DNA of 64,000 nucleotides, taken from positions 372,001 to 436,000 of the forward strand of contig JPHH03000004.1 of the NCBI GenBank assembly GCA_000750105.3, given 5' to 3'. This DNA comes from Tolypocladium sp. Sup5 PDA-1 (Eukaryota; Ascomycota; Sordariomycetes; Hypocreales; Ophiocordycipitaceae). Positions 1 through 9,857 of this stretch are shown here, piece by piece. Each line of letters opens with the position of its first letter. The stretch's first letter is position 1. The position numbers and the translations under genes are program-made. The notes under the pieces are model-generated. The model was not told the origin of the DNA. It did not search any database and was given only the letters and a program-made list of their open reading frames with translations.

Positions 1-2094
1 GAAGAGACAGCATATCCAGTGCTGTACAACGCCAAACTGCTCTTACGTGAGGCTGCGGTCTACGGCATATTGCAACCAGAAGCAACCATCCGACTGGGGT
101 CGGGTTATTCACGCCAGCCACCACCGGAGAATGCTGACTTGGACGAGCACGCTCGACTGCTCCAGGAATGTCTGCTGCGGTTTCTGAAGTCCATCGAGTC
201 GCTCGTCTCGCAGGGCTTCGGTATGGACCCGGCAAAAATTCTGGCTAATCTCCTAGCCTTGTGCATATTCAGCGTGGTTCGGACACTTCTCCTTGATTTG
301 GTCTCTCCGTCTTACACCTCAGCCCAGCAACAGTCCGGCTCGGCTAGAGGAGACTCCGATCAGGCTGTGCACAGTACATACAAGGCGCTTGTGAAGCTGT
401 ACTCCTCATGCTGTCCCATGCTGGAGGACATCTCGTACAAGAACCTGACCGATCACGAATCATCCCTATACGTCGCTACCAACCGCCTGTTGCATAGACA
501 GGCTTGGGAAGACGATCAAATGGGCTCCAGTGCCGACTTTCTGATCAAGCTTGGCGATGGATCTATTAGCGAAAGGCTCGGGTTCGTCGGCTTCCTTCGC
601 CAGCGTCGACCCAACGGGTTGGCCTGGGCACCCTCGTTGACGCCGCTTCTCCACGCCGTCCAGGGACCGCGGCGGTCAGCGCCAGCAGTACCCAGCTTGG
701 CTACTCTCCAACCTTGGCGACCCGGTGCGGAAGATGACGGGGCCGTCTTGCGCAAGACGGAGTCTGGTCTGAGCGCCTCGTCCGAAGTTGACCACGAGCG
801 GATGAGAAGGCACACCGTGGGCGGGTCTCCCGGTTACGCACACCCGCCCGAAGCCTTCCTCCAGTCCCCCGACTCGCCCTCGAGGTTCAGGGTCCCGTAC
901 CCACGGCCGCTGCTTAGACGCGTCTACTGCGACAAGTGCAATGAATATCCGGAGGGCTTCCGCGGCGAGCACGAGCTCCGGCGACATACCGAAGCCAAGC
1001 ACTCGGCCATGGTGAGGCGCTGGGTGTGCTGCGAACCGGAAAACGCGACGGATCACCCTCTCCAGCCCGTCGTGGCTCTGTCCGCCTGTAAAGCCTGCAT
1101 GGCGCAGAAGCAGTACGGGGCGTACTATAACGCCGCGGCGCATCTTCGGAGGGCTCACTTTCACCCTCATCGCGGGGGCAAGGCCAGCGGCGACTGGCCG
1201 CCCATGTCCGTCCTGAAAGACTGGATGAAGGAGGTGCGGCAGCCTCTCGAAGGCGGAGATAACTGCGACAGCGGGGGTGAAGACGAGGACATTGACCCCT
1301 TGGCCGAGCCGTCTTCATCGGCCGGCCGGCACGTTGCAGAATCTTCGATGCAGCGGCCATTCCTCGTCTCTCCTCTTCGAGACCCGTGGCATCGCGACGC
1401 CGTTAGCCAGGCAGGCCCTCCAAGCTTGCCGGAAAACCGCAGCCGGTGCCCGCATCCCGACTGCGACCGCATCGTGAAGGACCTCGCCGCACACATGCTG
1501 ACGCACCAAGAGGAGCGTCCGGAGAAGTGCCCCATCGCCTCGTGCGAATACCACACCAAAGGATTCGCCCGCAAGTACGACAAGAACCGCCACGCCCTGA
1601 CGCACTACCGCGGCACCATGGCGTGCCCCTTTTGCCCGGGAATGGGATCCCCCTACGAGAAGACGTTTATCCGCGCGGACGTGTTCAAGCGGCACCTCGC
1701 CACGGCGCACAACGTGGAGCAGACGCCGCCGAATACCCGCGGAGGCGGCCGGTTGCTGAACCTCTTGCAAGACCCAGGTCAACAGGAGCAACAAGGGGGT
1801 GGTGGTAGTGGTGGTGGTGGGAACGTGGGGGCGCGGTGCTCCATCTGCCAGGGGCGCTTCGCGGGGGCGCAGGAGTTTTACGAGCATCTGGACGAGTGCG
1901 TCCTGGGAGTCATTGTACCTGCCGGATCGACGTCGACGTCGACAGTGGACGAACAGAGGCAGGCACAGGAGGGAGAGGGGCTCGAGGATATTAGAAGGGG
2001 TGCGATGGTGCCCGCCGCTGGAACGGAGGACTTGCGGACCGTCGACGATGCCGGGAAAGGAGTTGCCGGGGAGAGGGCGTTCTTTGCCACATAG
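1..2094 (+). CDS. C2H2 zinc-finger protein, 5'-truncated by window edge
   Basis: The frame is open from base 1 and no ATG lies near the edge, so the true start is outside the window; about 697 residues are visible, ending with TAG at 2092-2094. The first ~120 residues are helical and hydrophobic, as in fungal proteins that join a helical N-terminus to late zinc fingers. From about residue 300 come several Cys/His clusters: CDKC..H-x4-H, CKAC..H-x3-H, CPHPDC..HMLTH, CPIASC..H-x3-H, CPFC..H-x4-H and a last CSIC..H..C near the end. The 480-530 block has the ordinary C2H2 linker feel, which suggests nucleic-acid binding. A Gly-rich run (GGGGSGGGG) follows. It is probably a transcription regulator, but I cannot name an ortholog. 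No intron is evident in the visible part. Confidence 0.8.
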   Translation, partial: EETAYPVLYNAKLLLREAAVYGILQPEATIRLGSGYSRQPPPENADLDEHARLLQECLLRFLKSIESLVSQGFGMDPAKILANLLALCIFSVVRTLLLDLVSPSYTSAQQQSGSARGDSDQAVHSTYKALVKLYSSCCPMLEDISYKNLTDHESSLYVATNRLLHRQAWEDDQMGSSADFLIKLGDGSISERLGFVGFLRQRRPNGLAWAPSLTPLLHAVQGPRRSAPAVPSLATLQPWRPGAEDDGAVLRKTESGLSASSEVDHERMRRHTVGGSPGYAHPPEAFLQSPDSPSRFRVPYPRPLLRRVYCDKCNEYPEGFRGEHELRRHTEAKHSAMVRRWVCCEPENATDHPLQPVVALSACKACMAQKQYGAYYNAAAHLRRAHFHPHRGGKASGDWPPMSVLKDWMKEVRQPLEGGDNCDSGGEDEDIDPLAEPSSSAGRHVAESSMQRPFLVSPLRDPWHRDAVSQAGPPSLPENRSRCPHPDCDRIVKDLAAHMLTHQEERPEKCPIASCEYHTKGFARKYDKNRHALTHYRGTMACPFCPGMGSPYEKTFIRADVFKRHLATAHNVEQTPPNTRGGGRLLNLLQDPGQQEQQGGGGSGGGGNVGARCSICQGRFAGAQEFYEHLDECVLGVIVPAGSTSTSTVDEQRQAQEGEGLEDIRRGAMVPAAGTEDLRTVDDAGKGVAGERAFFAT

Positions 2095-2580
2095 ACATTC
2101 TTACCTACCTACTTACTTCTGCACACACGCACACGCACACGCACACACAACGGTTTGGGATGCGGATACAGAAACACCATGTCACGAGGCGCATGCAAAA
2201 TTGGGGCGACTCGGGGGTCTTTGTTTTGGTTACTTTTCAAATGTGTCATGTTCATTTATTCTGATACTTGGTGTGTCTTTTCTTTTCCTCTACCTCTTCC
2301 GCCTTTGATACCACCAAGAATAACAAGCAATCTTCTTCCCCCTTTTCTGCGCCCGAGGTATGCCGATGATGATGATAATGGTGGTGATGATGATGATGCA
2401 TGACCATGATGATGCTTATAATGACTGACAATAACGATGACACCAAAACGTGCTCCCCTTTGCGTGACCCAATTGACGCCATGGCGGAGAAGAATTCACA
2501 GAAATGCCAGTTGCCCAATGCCGAAAAACAGAAAATCCAGCCAACCGAAACACAAAAGCGCGCCCCGGAAATAGAAGGGC
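2095..2580. other. convergent 3' intergenic region with microsatellites
   Basis: This is the tail-to-tail gap between the C2H2 gene and the MFS gene. It holds a CA/CG-type dinucleotide run at about 2121-2149 and a GAT/GGT triplet run at about 2365-2399. Short ORFs here translate the repeats and are not credible genes. Confidence 0.7.
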
Positions 2581-4750
2581 TCACTTGGAGCTGGTCGACT
2601 CGTTCTCGGGGATCTTCTCGCTGAGCACGCCGCCGGCGCCGGAGCGGACGTTCTTGGGGCTGGAGCGCTTGAAGTAGTTGTGAATCTCCTGCGAGAACTC
2701 GCCGTCGTCGGGCATGCCGTGGCCCTCGGTGCCACCACCCTCAGTCTCCTTGGGCCCACGTGCAGCCTGGACGGACTCCCACTCGGCGCGCATGTCCTCG
2801 ATCTTGGTCTTCCAGTCGAGCTCGGGGTCGTACGTCTTTCCTACGCCGCGCAGACGCTCCCAAACACTCAGGTGGGCGGGGTTGACAGCGACGCCGTGGT
2901 ACTCATGGGCCTTGCCCGCGCGGATGTAGCCCCAGCGGCGCTCCTGCTCCTTGAGGTCCAGGCCGGTGGTGTCGGGGAGGAAGAGCCAGGTGAGGAGCAT
3001 GCCGGCCAGGCCGAACCAGGGCACGACGAGGAACTTGGTCTGGTTGTCGATGTAGGCGTAGAGGACCGAGGCGAGCAGGGCGCCGGCCTTGCCCAGGCAG
3101 GCGGAGAAGCCGTGGGCGGTGGCACGGACGGGCGTGGGGAAGACCTCGCCGGCGACGAGGAAGGTGACAGAGTTGGGGCCGAACTGGTTGAAGAAGGACG
3201 AGATGAAGTACATGGCCTGGAAGGCGTGGATGCCGGCGGGGCTGGTGTAGTACTCGTACTTGAAGGCCGGGATGACGAACATGAGGAAGCACATGAAGAA
3301 GCCGACCTGCTGCATCATCTTGCGGCCGTAGAGCTTGTTGTCGATGAGGAGCGAGGCGAGGTAGTAGCCAGCGAGGGAGACGGTGATGTTGACAAGGTTC
3401 CAGGACCAGGTGGTCATGAGGGACTTGGGGTTGTTGGAGATGACCTTGATGAACTGGCCCTGGAAGAGCTTGTTGCCGTAGAAGAAGACATCGTTGCAGA
3501 ACCAGGTGCCGGCGGTGGCGGTGAGACGGCCGCCGAAGTGGGTGAAGCAGTAGCGCAGGGCGGTAACATCGTAGCCAGTCACGTTTGATTTGCTCTTGGC
3601 CTCGGCAAGCTTCTTGGAGGCATGGGGCATCTTCCAGGTTCTGTAGTATGCGAGCCAGGCGGTGCCGATGGCGGGGAAGGCAAAGGACAGGCGGAAGGCA
3701 TACTGAGCGGCAGAGGCGCTGTAGGGGGGGCCGCCGCTGCCGCTGTTGAAGATGACCAGCAGGACGATGAGGAGGACCTGGTTGACGAACTGGCCCCAGC
3801 CCTGCATCAAGAAGGCCGTGGTGACGCGGCGACCACGGTGCAGACGGTCCTCACGCGTGGAGAGCTTGCCGGCGGTGACGGCGCTCTCGAGAGACGAGGT
3901 GGCAGTGATGGGATACTCGCCGCCAACACCAAGACCTGCAAAACCAATTGTCAGCACTCACTCCCGGCCCGCAGTCACTTAGAGGGCTTCCAGCACGTAC
4001 TGTAGAAGAACAGGGACCAGGCGTAGCAGATGACCCAACCCTCCATGGTCAGGCCCCAGCTGGCAGTAAGCATGAGAAGGCCGATGAACATGATGAGGGC
4101 ATCCTGAATGAGACCCCAGCGGCGGCCGATCCAGTCACCAATAATCTGAGTCAAAAAGTCAGCCGCTGTGTCACTTGCGATGATGGGACGGAGAAACTTA
4201 CACCAACGACAACCTGGCCAACCATGATGCCGATAATCTCGAGGTAGGTGACACTGGCGATCCAGTTCTTGCTGCACGTCGTGTTCTTGTCCCAGCATTC
4301 GGGCCAGACCTGCGCGAACAGCGGCTCGAGGTTGCCAATGGAGAAGAGGACGTAACCCTCGAGACCGAGACCGGCGCCGGGGATAACGGCGTGGCGGAAG
4401 TACCAGCCGATGGGGGAGAGCGGATCCTTCTTCATCATGGAGCCGATGGTCTTGAGCTCCTGTGCGGCGGCCTCGCGGTCGACCTTGGAGACGAAGCCGA
4501 CACGCCGGCTCCAGGGCAGGTCGGCCCAGTAGATGCCGTCGGGCGTGTACGAGTCGTCGGGGCGGGTGACATGGCTGAAGATGCGGCGCTCATCGTCGCC
4601 GGCATCGCGGACGGGGTAGTCGTCGTTGTCGTGCTCGCCGGGCGGGCCGTGGGGGACGGGGATCTCGCCCGGGATGGACCGGAGGTGGTGGTGATGGTCC
4701 TGCTGGGGCCAATCGCTCCCAGACGACGACGAGGAGTCCTGGGGCGCCAT
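2581..4750 (-). CDS. MFS transporter, phosphate:H+ symporter / Git1-like
   Basis: Three exons: 4750-4202, 4145-4001 and 3935-2581, giving 682 residues. Introns are 56 and 65 bp with GTAAGT and GTACGT donors. The sequence shows the MFS motif A after helix 2 (GDWIGRRWG) and the GLGVGGEYPI stretch typical of phosphate and glycerophosphodiester permeases, followed by hydrophobic segments to about residue 600 (for example VPWFGLAGMLLTWLFLPDTT). These are plasma-membrane proton symporters that import inorganic phosphate or organophosphates. The N-terminal ~130 residues are hydrophilic and His/Asp/Ser-rich and the C-tail is charged, so the protein is longer than the ~520-590 typical of the family. 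Substrate cannot be decided from sequence. The start is the first ATG of the frame that contains the first membrane segments. Confidence 0.85.
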
Positions 4751-7371
4751 TCCTGGGGGGCCTTGGACTTGGCTTGGTCACTTGGGGCCTGTTGGACAGG
4801 GTCTGGTTCGTCCGTATGCGGCGGGGTCGTTTGATTGGCCTGTATCACTGCCACCGGCTCGGGGCAGACAGAGATTGGGCGTGAGGCGAGGCGAGAGGGG
4901 CGGTGGTGGTGCGCTCGGTTAGTGTCTCACCCACGGAGGGAGAACCCTGGTGCGTCTTTGCGTGGGGATAACCTTGCAGTCTTGCGAGGAGAGGCGTCTG
5001 GCGTGTGAGGATGGCGAGAGGAAGCAATCTGGCCAGGACAGGAGAGGCTATTATAGGATGAACAGAACTGATCGTGTTTGTTCCGGTCGCGTGACTCGTG
5101 AGGCCGCCGCCACTACTCGAGGCAGGAAGCGGTGGTTGTGTGTGCTTGGTTTTTTTTTTTGCAGAGGAGGAACACAGAGGAGGAGGACCAGGACGAGGAC
5201 GAGGACGAGGAGGAGGTACACCGACAAGGGAAAAACCCAAAATCAGATCCGTACAATGCTGCTGCCTCGTCGATGTCCAAAGTCTAATTCAGCCAGAGAA
5301 GACGCAAAAACCTTGGGTCCCCAGAGAGCTTCCGCGAGCTCTTTTAAAGAGTCTACACTCGCCGCCATGGTCCGCATGCGACGACCGAAGCGTGAGCAGC
5401 GGCATTGTCCAGTCAGAGGCGTCCGTCAGGAACGTGTTCGATCCTGTGGCCAGCACGAGCCTAAAAGCTTTTTTTGCGGACCGCCCGCCGGAGTGGTTGC
5501 TGGCTGTCGACGGAGCGGCCGTGGCGACGACGGCGGCGGCGCGAGGGTCCAGCGCGGGCTGGAGACGGCGAACGAGAGCGCGGGGAGAAACCTCGGCAGG
5601 GGCGCCAGCAGGCAAGCAAACGATAAAGCCCAGCGGCTGGCAATTTCTGGTTGGCCGTTGGGGGGGGGGGCTGTGGTGGACGGTGGTGCGGGATCTGGGG
5701 AGGGTCCAGAGGGGGGAATCTGGCTCCGAGGTTTGGCACTTTGGCTTTGGCTGCATCCGGATGTCACGGCACCGCGGCCGTACGCAGATCCATGCCCGAT
5801 CCCGCCGGACAGCGGCCCTCGTCGCGCACGCTTGCTCCCTTCCGTCACCGAAGCATTTAATAGAGAAACAATGCCCGTCCTGCGACACGTTTCAGCCGCC
5901 CGTTTTTTCGACGTCGTTGCGGCGCGCGCGGGCTTTTTGGTGAGTGGATTCGATGACGATACCAGGGACATGCATCTATCCGAAGGGGAAGTCGGTCGCG
6001 TGCACGCCTTCCTTGTTGCGCGGTCGCGGCCAAGCCATGGCGGTCTCGACTGCCGCATTGGATCCACCCCTGCCGTACATGATGCCACAGATGCCACAGA
6101 TGCCACACGATGGCTCGGTGGCCAGGGCAGTCGCAGTCGCAGCCAAGCAGCGTGCCTTCCCGCGAGCCGACTTGGCTGTCACTGTTCAGCCCAAACGCCC
6201 AGGCGGAGAAAATATCCCCAGCGCCGACGCCTCTTTTAACTTAGTATTTGCTTTTTCCCTCTCTGACTTCGCCCGCAAGCCATCCTCCTCCTCTGGAATC
6301 CTATTACGAGCTTATTGCTGGGCAAACCGATGCCCCGCGCGCCGCCACGTGCTGCCTTGGCCCGCGTTAATTAGACCCTGGATTTCTGCCTCGTCGCAAG
6401 GTTGACATCACCATTGCAGATGCCATCTCTTCTCGGCAGCCGTCGCCGATGGCGATGACGATGACGATGGCGACGCCGCAAAGCCCACAGCTGAATCCTG
6501 ATGCTCGCCTCGCTCTTCCTGTTATTCCCGCGGTGCAGCATCCGCGCATCCGCTTGGTGGTGCTTCCGATTCGCCTGCACCTGCGCGGGCTCCCCAATGC
6601 CAGCCAGTGCAGCCACGGCTCCGCATCTCGGTCGCCAACTGGGAACCATGTCTTGCCGCCTCTGCGGACGAGCCGGGGCCGACTTGGCGAGATCTTGTGC
6701 CGTTTGCTCGGTATATCCGATATCGTAAGGCGCTGACACGTCAAGGCCGCTGGGCACAGTTTTGAGTCCCGTCTATGCGGATGCTGTCGCTGCATTCCGT
6801 GGACTCCTTCGTGGCTTCGTCCCAACAAGCGTTGGCAGCACGGCGCCGATCCGCCGGGCGTAACCCCAAACTTGGCGAGTTGGTTCGGCAGATGCAGGTT
6901 GCAGACAGTGCATCATATCTTTCCCCGAAGTTGCATCCCATCCCGTCCTACGGGGCCTTGCGGTCCAGGCCATGCTATTGACGCCTAGTCCAATGGGAGC
7001 AACATGGGCTCCCCTAGGGGCGGATATACATACGCCATCTACGGACTACTATTCCATGTGTATCGAATCCAGGTGGGCCAGGTGAGCCATGCGCCTCCGA
7101 GGACTTCGCCCCGGCCAGACGACCTCGCCCACACTCGCCCACATCCCGCACGGCTCCAATAGGAGTAGCACTATGAGATTCAGAGCCGTGCCCTCAACGT
7201 ACGAGCATGAATAGGCTCATCGAGGACGGGCGGCGTGGTGCCCCGGGGATGAGGACACGACGGCAAAAATGGACTTCGCTTTCGGCTTTCCAGGCTTCAC
7301 TACGAAGTATGTAACCATGGATGGTTTCACCGCTCTACAAGTGTACAGCACCCTTTATTGGAACGCCCAGT
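4751..7371. other. gene-poor region upstream of MFS gene
   Basis: No credible gene was seen. The part next to 4750 should hold the MFS promoter. There is a GA/AG-rich purine tract at about 5164-5216, a T run at about 5150-5160, and a 9-bp tandem repeat (ACAGATGCC-like) near 6077-6105. The many overlapping ORFs lack family resemblance and have six-frame openness typical of GC-rich DNA. Confidence 0.55.
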
Positions 7372-9382
7372 CAGATCAAAGATATACTTGCTTGGCTAGT
7401 CGACCGTCATGGGACCGGATGACTGCTGAAAGCTCTCATGCGGTGCCGAAGCGAGGCCTTTGTTGTTCACGGTTCTTGCGCATATCACGCATGGCGCGGC
7501 CTCTGAGTCGAAGAAAGGGGTACACGCACCGATTCAGGCCAAGCCTGTCCAGAATTGATGCAACATTATCGCTCTGCAGCTCAGGGTGACTATAAAAGTC
7601 GCCGCGGCGCTCACGGGACCCGACAATAGACCTAGAATCAAGTACTTTTCTATGCATTTGATGGAGCAAGTGGTGCAGGCTGACAAGATCCCCTGACAAA
7701 GCTCTTTGAACCGGCGAGAACGGAGCTGAGCAGTCCGCTTCGTGTCGTCCAAATATTAGCCTTGCGTTGTGCAAAGGCTTTGCAGCGCCAAGATGGCGAG
7801 CTTGCGGGCCAGCGATCAGGATATGAGGCTGTATCTGGACCAACACATGTATCTCATGTCTCATTTTGTCCAGAGCAGTCCAGTCCTGCAAGACAACATC
7901 AAGACTGGGATCATCAGGGCTGCCGACGGCGTGTAGGTTGACACCCAGTTCCTCTTGACGCTATGGAGCGCCTTTTCTAATTAAGAACTCCCAGTATCTT
8001 CATTGCCAAGTTTCATCTCAATACGCTGAGTCGGAAAACATCGCCAAAAGCAGTCGAGGACGCTCTATTAAAACTGCCAGCTATCCAGGACGCTTGCGAC
8101 CAGGCATACCATCGAGCGATGAGGCGTATAGATTTGCAGCTCCCTGAACGAACCGCACTGGCCAAGTGGGCTTTGTCGTGGGCCGTCTTCGCCAGACAGC
8201 CCTTGACCCTACCGGAGCTCCAGCATGCCCTTTCTATTAGCCGGTGCAATACGTATCTTGAAAGAGGCGCTCTGCCCACGGCCAAGACGATCGAGTCGGT
8301 CTGTGCTGGCTTAGTCGTAGTCGACGCGCCCAGCGAGACGATTCGCCTGGTTCACGATACTGCGCAGGAATACCTTGAGCGAACACGGAGCGGCTGGTTT
8401 CCGGGCGCTCTGGACTATATTACCAGGGTATGCGTCAACTATCTCTGTTTGGATGTCTTCGCAAACGGCCTATGCAATACAAACAGAGAGTTTGCCGAAC
8501 GAGTACACGCTTATCCGCTTCTTGACTATGCCTCTCGTTACTGGGGACATCACTTTGGCCAGACTGATCTGTCACGCGATGATCTAGCTGTGCGCCGAGT
8601 GATGCACTTCCTAGCTTCTGACGGCAAGGTTGAAGCGTCCGGCCAAGCCCTGTTTTCTTCCAAGCTTCCGCTTGTCTCCAGCCCAGGGCCTTTTGGCTAT
8701 TACGCAAGCGACTTGCGAGTGTCCAGTCTCCATCTAGCAGCTTACTTTGGGCTCCATAATGCGGCCGGGGAACTACTTGCTTGTGGCGGCGTCGACGTCG
8801 ATATAACAGACAGTCATGGCCGGACAGCACTATCCTACGCCGCATCCAACGGCTGCGAACAATTCATCAAGCTTTTGCTTCACCACAGAGCGAGAGTTCA
8901 CATAGGGGATAGCTTTCACGTCACGCCGTTATCGTATGCGGCCATGGCCGGCCACGTTTATGCCACCAAGATACTGCTCTGCGAGGGACATGCCGACGCG
9001 CACCAACGGGATACGAATGGCTCGACGCCCTTGTCATTGGCTGCCAAGAACTGCCACGGCGTTGTTGTAGAGCTGATGTTGGAGCAGCTGCGTGTGGCAG
9101 GGCAGACCTTGGGAATGCCCGGAGCTGGGGGTATGTGGCACGGTGAGACGCCCATTGGCAAATACACTTTCCAACGGCATGGACGATAACGCTGACGTGT
9201 TCATGTCTAGCATACGGGAACAAGGCCATCGACTATTCCATACAATCGGCTCTCGCGGAAGCCGCATCGTTTCGCCACGATGAGATCGTGAAGCTACTGC
9301 TCGACTCGGGCAGGGCCGGTGCCGTATCCCCTCCGGCTCGGGGGCCACGCCCCTAGGGCTTGCCGTTGCGTATAGAAGGTGA
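7372..9382 (+). pseudogene. decayed NACHT-ankyrin (STAND/NLR-like) gene
   Basis: The 3' part reads as a gene: exons 7793-7932, 7995-9142 and 9211-9356, with introns carrying GTAGGT and GTGAGA donors and CTAG/CAG acceptors. It encodes LRASDQDMRLYLDQHM, then the SPKAVEDALLKLP segment, the winged-helix-type block (ALSWAVFARQPLTLPELQHA), VCAGLV..IRLVHDTAQEYLERT, and four to five ankyrin repeats (TALSYAASNG, TPLSYAAMAGH, TPLSLAAKN). This is the usual order downstream of a NACHT domain. Upstream, 7372-7790 keeps only shreds: QIKDILAWLV..RHGTG-stop-LL resembles the linker before a P-loop, but no Walker A survives. After 9318 the frame breaks; another frame gives TPLGLAVAYRR then TGA at 9382. I read it as an NLR-like heterokaryon/self-recognition type gene that lost its ATPase. 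A truncated expressed ankyrin protein starting at 7793 is the alternative. Confidence 0.72.
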
Positions 9383-9857
9383 AAAGACGACTACGGCATG
9401 GGCTGTGCTGCTAGTTCGGCAGGGCAAGTGACGTGGCAAAGCGGGAGGACGCGGCATCGGATCATCACCCATGGATGCCAGCCTCTAATCGATACTACTT
9501 TTAATCATTATGTTCTATTCGCTCTTCAAGTGTTACTACAAGTAGAGGTAGAGTATGTTTGTTGTCGATAATGTTAGTAGAACGCCCAGAAAGCTGACTC
9601 TTCCATATGGCTGGCTGCCATGGTGTCCATGGCTCACACCTGACAGTTACATCGCAAGTCCAAGGCAAAGAGACACGGTGGGACAAAGAGGTGGCAGTAG
9701 AATGTAGGCACTCGTCATAATCTCAAAGACATACAAATTTACACACAAGTACATGCACGCACAGCCAGACCACCGACCCTCCACTCGCGGCGCCTCTCGG
9801 CCTGGCTTCACCTTGTCGCAAGCCTTCCCACCGCGCCCGAGTGTGGATGATGCTTGC
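9383..9857. other. intergenic gap before rim15 3' end
   Basis: About 475 bp between the NACHT-ankyrin relic and the convergent rim15 stop. Nothing recognisable is present. Confidence 0.6.

Noticed and set aside
2680..3588. 302-residue frame antisense to the MFS transporter
   Set aside because: Same cause: C-ending codons of the real gene open the complementary frame; no domain seen.
4950..6239. Long overlapping plus-strand frames upstream of the MFS gene (429 and 281 residues)
   Set aside because: They overlap each other and minus frames, are rich in Arg/Gly/Ser, have no recognisable motif and sit where a promoter is expected.
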